Shown here piece by piece: positions 50,601-56,600 of a DNA stretch of 64,000 nt. Each line of letters opens with the position of its first letter. The first letter of the stretch is position 1. The stretch is taken from positions 9,300,212 to 9,364,211 of the forward strand of contig JAKZAP010000021.1 of the NCBI GenBank assembly GCA_023053575.1, written 5' to 3'. The notes below the pieces were generated by a model that did not search any database, was not told the origin of the DNA, and saw nothing but the letters and a program-made list of their open reading frames with translations. Source of the DNA: Branchinecta lynchi. Lineage: Eukaryota; Arthropoda; Branchiopoda; Anostraca; Branchinectidae. A program made the position numbers and the translations under genes.

Positions 50601-53600
50601 CTAGCGCCGAGGGATGGGGATGGAATTTGGTGGGAACAATAAGCATAAGCCTTCAATAGATCCTTGACAGAACCACATCACATCGGGGCTCTTTAGGGGA
50701 GTCGGGTGGGTTTCCGGGAATTCCGGTGATCGTAAGCTAGGGTACTTCTAGATGTGCTAGGATGAAACTAGGCAGGCATATTAGCGGCCCGACTAAAGAG
50801 ACTTAAAGACCTGACACAATATCCTAGGGGGAATTTCTGTTCCTGGATCCGGCCATTTCGGGGGGAGTTAAGGTAAGTTAAGGGAGTTAAGGCAATCCGG
50901 AAATTACTGACTTGCGTAGTTTGCGAACGGGTGGTCCGATCCGAGCGAAACTTTACGAGTGACAAGAACTAATAATCTAGATACGTAAAACATGTCTCCG
51001 AACCACATGCGGCATTGGCTGGGGTAGCTGGAGGGGGGGGGGGGGGAGAAGGGGAGGAAAATAAACTTTGTGATATGGTCAAAAACCAAACAAATGGGCT
51101 GACTGGGATGCAAGTTGGACAGTACCGAGTTTACGCTGCCTAGTTTGTTATTTGGCGTCCGGACCGGATCCGGCAACGGTAGAGCAGGAGGATCAGGCGG
51201 AAACCGAAAATTTGCAGAAATTTTCCGATTCGGGTCAAGCTTGAAGCACGAGAAGAGAAAATGTCAGAGATGCGAAGTTTATGTGTCCTAGTCGTGTTTG
51301 ACCACAGTGGGAGGAGTTGGAGGGGGGGGGACGGACTTTTTTTTTAGCTCGCGTAGAGGCAAACGGATGGAGTGATTTGAATCAAACTTGGAAAGAATAG
51401 AGACCGTGTGTCCTAGATGACATGTTTTAGGGTCCGGACCGGATTTGAACACGGTGGGGGGGGGGGGGGGTACCGGAGTTTCCCGATAAAAACCCGTATT
51501 TTGTTTTTTCCCGTATTTTGTGACATTCTCATCTACTTTCTTGTACCACCTAGTCGTAACAAGTGCCATATGGGCTCGTAGCTCTTGTTTTAGATAACAC
51601 TCTAAGGTGTTTAATCCGAGCTCGGAGGAGTCAAGTGCTATATTTGGTCTAATTGCCAAGAAGAAGATCTTACCTTTCCATGCTTGCAGCTTGTATCCCT
51701 GATTAATCCCATTAATCAGCTGTGGGTCGGGTGGACTCCACCACACTTGGACGGCGGTAGAATTCAGCGCTTTAGCCTTAATCTGAGAGGGGGGACCCTC
51801 CGGGGCACCCTCTCTGGTTTTGACGGTAATGCCTTTTGAGAAAATGCCCAGACCGACGGCATTGTAAGCGGCGATCTGGATTTCGTAGTCCTTCCAGGTG
51901 ATAAGGTCTTCAACTAGGTAGGTTCTCTGGGCCTGTGAAAGTATTTTCGTTACGCAGGAACCAGATCCTCTAAACTGAGACAATCCAACCTCCCAAAAGG
52001 GCCTACTCACACCAAGAACTCCACCCAACCTGCTCCAAAACAGCCAATCAAAGCGTCGCAAATAGCGCTATCAATCGGAGTCCCGTAGTTAGTCCACGCG
52101 TCAGTTCGCCCCTGGCATCTTATAGGACTCGAGCCTTAAGAATGCTACAAACTTCGGATACCCCCAGCTGACGCCTTGCTGACAGTTCACCCACGAAAAT
52201 CCGTCAATTTGTTAAAACGCCAGTTCGCCCACACTTCAGTTCGCCCCAAGCATCTTACAGAATAAGTCTTGAGCTAAAGTTTGTAAAGTTAGGATACACC
52301 CAGCTCATTGTGCGACACACGAACAGTTTTTCCCGGCATTTTTTTTTTTTTACAAATCTACGTGATATCCCCGAGCTGACTGCAAATGATAGTTGACTGC
52401 GTTAAAATGATACGTCAGCTGATTTTAGTCAAGCGATATTTAGGCTCTTGTTAGCAAAGGGTCTTCTTTAGGGTCAAGCTAAGAAAACGAACCTCTGGTT
52501 TTAAATAACGTATTACGGGAACCGGAGGCAACGGTTTCACCACCGCTCAAAAGACGGTGAAAAACTTCAAGCTCACAAGCGGGGAAAACCACTGAAAATC
52601 AAACTCATGCGACGCAGGCCACACATGAAAGTTATTGGGCACTTGGTACATGCCAGTGTATTCAAACAGGGTTGGTACATGAAAAACATCTTGAGAGTGA
52701 CTTTTGACCCAAACAAGAGAGTGAGCTGGGATTGAAATTTATTTTCATGAGAAAAAAAAAAACGTGAAACAGTCAATTTTGGTCGCAATCGCCGCGGCAA
52801 AAATTACACATCTTACTTTTATTTTCATGAAAAAATTGAAATAGTAACTTCTGATCAGATTTCCTGCTGCAAAAATTATACATTTCGACGTTATCTGAAA
52901 TAGAGTTATGCCCTAGGTAGGACAAGAGTGACAAAAACAAAATAGAGTAACCATGTACACTATCGTGAGACATGTGGCAACCCTGTATCCAAATCCAGGA
53001 TATTTATCGTCCGTGTATAGCGGTAGAGATATTTGAGAGTGTATAAGATAATTTCGTAAACCACATTGGTCTGACATATCACAAAAAATCAACGAAGAAT
53101 CATTTGCTAGTATCGAGCGAGAACAATCATAATTGTTAGTCGCAGGTATTGGTGAGTGGCTCGCTGTCTTTATTTTAGGCTTTCAATTCTTTCAATTTTA
53201 TCTTAATCTTTGGTTTCTTGTTGGTTTTTTGGTTTGTTTTAGTTTTCTTGGCTGTTGATCTTCATCCTCGTTTAGGCATTTTTTTCTCGAAATTTTCTGT
53301 CTGCGCTGTAGAAGGGGGGCGTTGTCCTCCCGAAATATTCGCTTTTTATTTCAGTATATTCGTTCGCCTATAAAAACCCCATTTTCGTTGGTTTCTTCGT
53401 TCTTTTTTTGTGACGAGAGTGTACACGCGGGTATAAAAGGGTAGCGCGGAGGCGGTATTCTTTCGGTGAACCCCAGTTGTTGATATATAAACGAATCTTT
53501 ATATTACTCATCATTACATACTAGTGTTACGATCATCCGTTACATGTGTGTCATGCAGATTGCGTCGATAGGGTTGCTTTTTGGGATCCCAAAACGTAAG

Positions 53601-56600
53601 TGGAGGGATACCTATGACATCGCAAAAGTTGTCCGTCTGTCCGTCCGTCCGTCCGTCCGTCCGTCTGTCCGTCCGTCTGTAAGCACGATAACTCTCGAAG
53701 GGAATGAGATATTTTGATGAAACTTGGTGTGAGGGTTCGTTGGGTCGTCGGACCAGTCAAGTTCGTAGATGGGCTTTGTAGCTCTACATTTAGGGGTGGG
53801 GGAGGGGATTCAAATTAAGGGACAAACAAAACATTTTGAAACAGCTAATGTGATAGTCGATTATGGAGTAAAAAGACATGCTGAACACGATGGTGAAAAC
53901 CATTTTGTCATCGGACAAGTAGTTCGCCCGGAATCCGGCCAAAACCGGAAAGTTTGTTGAAAGTAAAAGCTTTATTTGAAGTTGATTAGATGTTCAATTT
54001 AGGGGTAGGAAGACATGCTGAAGACGATATGGTGAAAATTATTTTCTCGACGGACAAGTATTTCGCCCGGAATCCGGCCCAAACCGGAAAGTTTTTTGAA
54101 AGTAAAAGTTTTATTTGAAATTGATTAGATGTTCGATTTAGACGTAGGAAGACACGCTGGAGACGATGGTGAAAACTATTTTCTCGATGGACAAGTATTT
54201 CGCCCGGAATCCGGCCCAAACCGGAAAGTTTGTTGAAAGTAAAAGTTTTATTTGAACTTGATTAAATGTTCGATTTAGAGGTAGGGAGACATGCTGAAGA
54301 CGATGGTGAAAACTATTTCCTCGACGGACAAGTATTTCGACCGGAATCCGGCCCAAACCGGAAAGTTTGTCAAAATTAAAAGTTTTATTTGGAGTTGATT
54401 AGATGTTCGATTTAGGGCAAGAAGACATGCTGAACACTTATGTGAAAACAAGTTTCTACCCGGACATGTAGTTCGTCCGGAATCCGGCCAAAACCGGAAA
54501 ACTGTTGGAAGTCAAAGTTTTATTTCTAGTTGATTAGATAAGCGATTTAGGGGTAAGAAGAGATGCTGAGTCCCTGTGTGACAATCGTATTTTACCCGGA
54601 CATATAGTTCGACCGGAATCCGGCTGGAATCGGAAAATTTGTTATAAGTTAAATTTCTATTTGAAGTTGATTAGATGTCCATTACTGGGGAAAGAAGATA
54701 CCCTGATTTCGTCTTTGAGCTTTCTTTTTTCGCCGGACAAGTAGTTCTGGAGTTCGGCCTGAACCGGGAAATTGGCAGAAGTGGCAGGAAGTTTTCGTCA
54801 AAACAGATATGACTTATAGGGGTAAACACACATGCTGAATCCAAATCTGAACTTGGTTTTCTCAGGTGATTAGCTATTTGGCCTTAATCTGTTTCTGAAT
54901 TTTAGTTGTAAAAATGTTCAAGGAGTCTGGCGAAGACTGGATCTGGCTAAGACAAGACCCAGTTGTCTGGATCAGATATTGAATTTTTGGGATCCCATCG
55001 AAACCTTTGGTCTTGTTTCTACAACCGCAGCGATTCTAAACGAGAAAGCTGCAATTTCTGTGCGCAAAATCGTAGCGTCGAGCTGCAAACGCACGCAATC
55101 GAAGAACGGGGTGCTGGAACCAAAGTGAGGAAAGTGAGTCTGATTCGCGGAATAGGATACAGTTCACAGCCCTCCTTGTAGTTTCCAAGTCCCCTTAAGT
55201 ATGTGGACCTCCTTAATACTTGTAATTTAGAGACCCTGTTGAAGCGCCGTGAAAAACTTTCCTTGGTGTTTGGAACTAAAATCTTGAATCCACCAGCACT
55301 ACGTGATATCCTCCCCCCATATTTTTCAATGGCGCAAGAGCGAGGCCTGAGAGAGTGGTAGCCCAGCCAATTAAACACGCAACGACTCGTTACCTGAGAA
55401 GCTGTGTTCCTGCTTTCGTCAACCTTTTTAATTCGAACCATTAATTGTATATAAATTTGAATATTATGTTTTATTTGACAAGTTTTTTATATATCTAAAC
55501 TAGAGTAAGATTTTTTTTTTTAAACTGATATTATAATTAGTGTTAATATGGACGAGAACCATCAACTCGGCTTGAATGGTGTATCGCTTTCGAAAACAAA
55601 AATGAATTAAATTGAGAGATAAGCTTGGTACCCACATCATTCGCATTGGCGAATTCGGCGTCAATAGCGGAAAACATTCGCACCGAAACATTTCAGCAAC
55701 AGTTCAAATTTGTTTCGCGCGGAAGCAAAAATTCGCGTTCTATGGGGACCAAGCTTTATGGAACTGAGAAGTCTGGCAGATCTAAAAATTAAAAGTGTAC
55801 TACGGACATAAAAGCACAAGCGTACGATACGAAAATCCACACCAAAACAGGCATAGAGTATTAGCAAACTTACGTGAAACGACCAGAGGTTCTAAAGAAA
55901 AAAAAGTACATGAAATGAAGCCCTCAACCAACTAAAGCCCTGTCATACGTTTTATAACAGATAACACGAGGATGCTCGGTTTCAACAGAAAATGACATAA
56001 CAATTCGGATGTTATCTATTGCGTTCGAAAACGTTATACATGAAATGTTATCGTCGTTATCCCTTATCGTCATGATGTCGGAAAACTCAGCATATACTTT
56101 TTGGCGGTTTTTCAGTTCTTCCTGATGGTAACGCTTATTATACATAACATTTTGAAACACGACAGATAACATCCGAAGTGTTATCTGTTACGCATTATCT
56201 GTTGAAACCGCGCATCCTCGTGTTATCTGTTCTGAAACTTCTGACAGTGAAACTACGAAGATCCAGATCCAGCACTTTAACTATAAGCCATACAATAGTT
56301 GCGTTTTTGATCCGAATTCTCCGTTCCAAATTCTCGCTTCTGAATTCTCGATTCTTGTACAAATTACTGTTTTTGCTCTTCTGACTTCTCCATTCTCGCT
56401 TTTGACAAAAAAACTAATTGTGCAACTCGTCGGAACCCGATATATGTGTATAGAGAGATTGCAACATACCCGACGAAAACGGACGGGATCATAACGATAA
56501 AATGTAACATTAGGAAGTATAGGACTTTCAAATTTGAAATTAAATCTTCAGCGTTTTATCAGCATTTTGAGACAGGGACTTTTTCCTTAGGATTCCTTAA

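Larger units (their letters stand above)
44201..51673 (-). other. sdk intron 2, largest complete intron
   Basis: GT-AG, 7,473 bp. It holds an inverse GGGATCCC-ended element (44569-45300), a copy of the 15790-16330 sequence without its MITE (45886-46076), and two arms of the large foldback family (46440-48705 and 49369-51595). 48706-49368 and 45301-45885 show nothing recognised. Confidence 0.8.

Noticed and set aside
49642..51176. Proline-rich minus ORFs (161 and 90 residues)
   Set aside because: They are the translated C-rich strand of the 340-bp foldback units, and the frame is not conserved between units.
53551..53760. ORF rich in TDGRTDG
   Set aside because: It is translated (CCGT)n simple repeat in a transposon end. 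The same pattern appears at 6931-7113, 34740-35090, 44556-44738 and 49335-49529.
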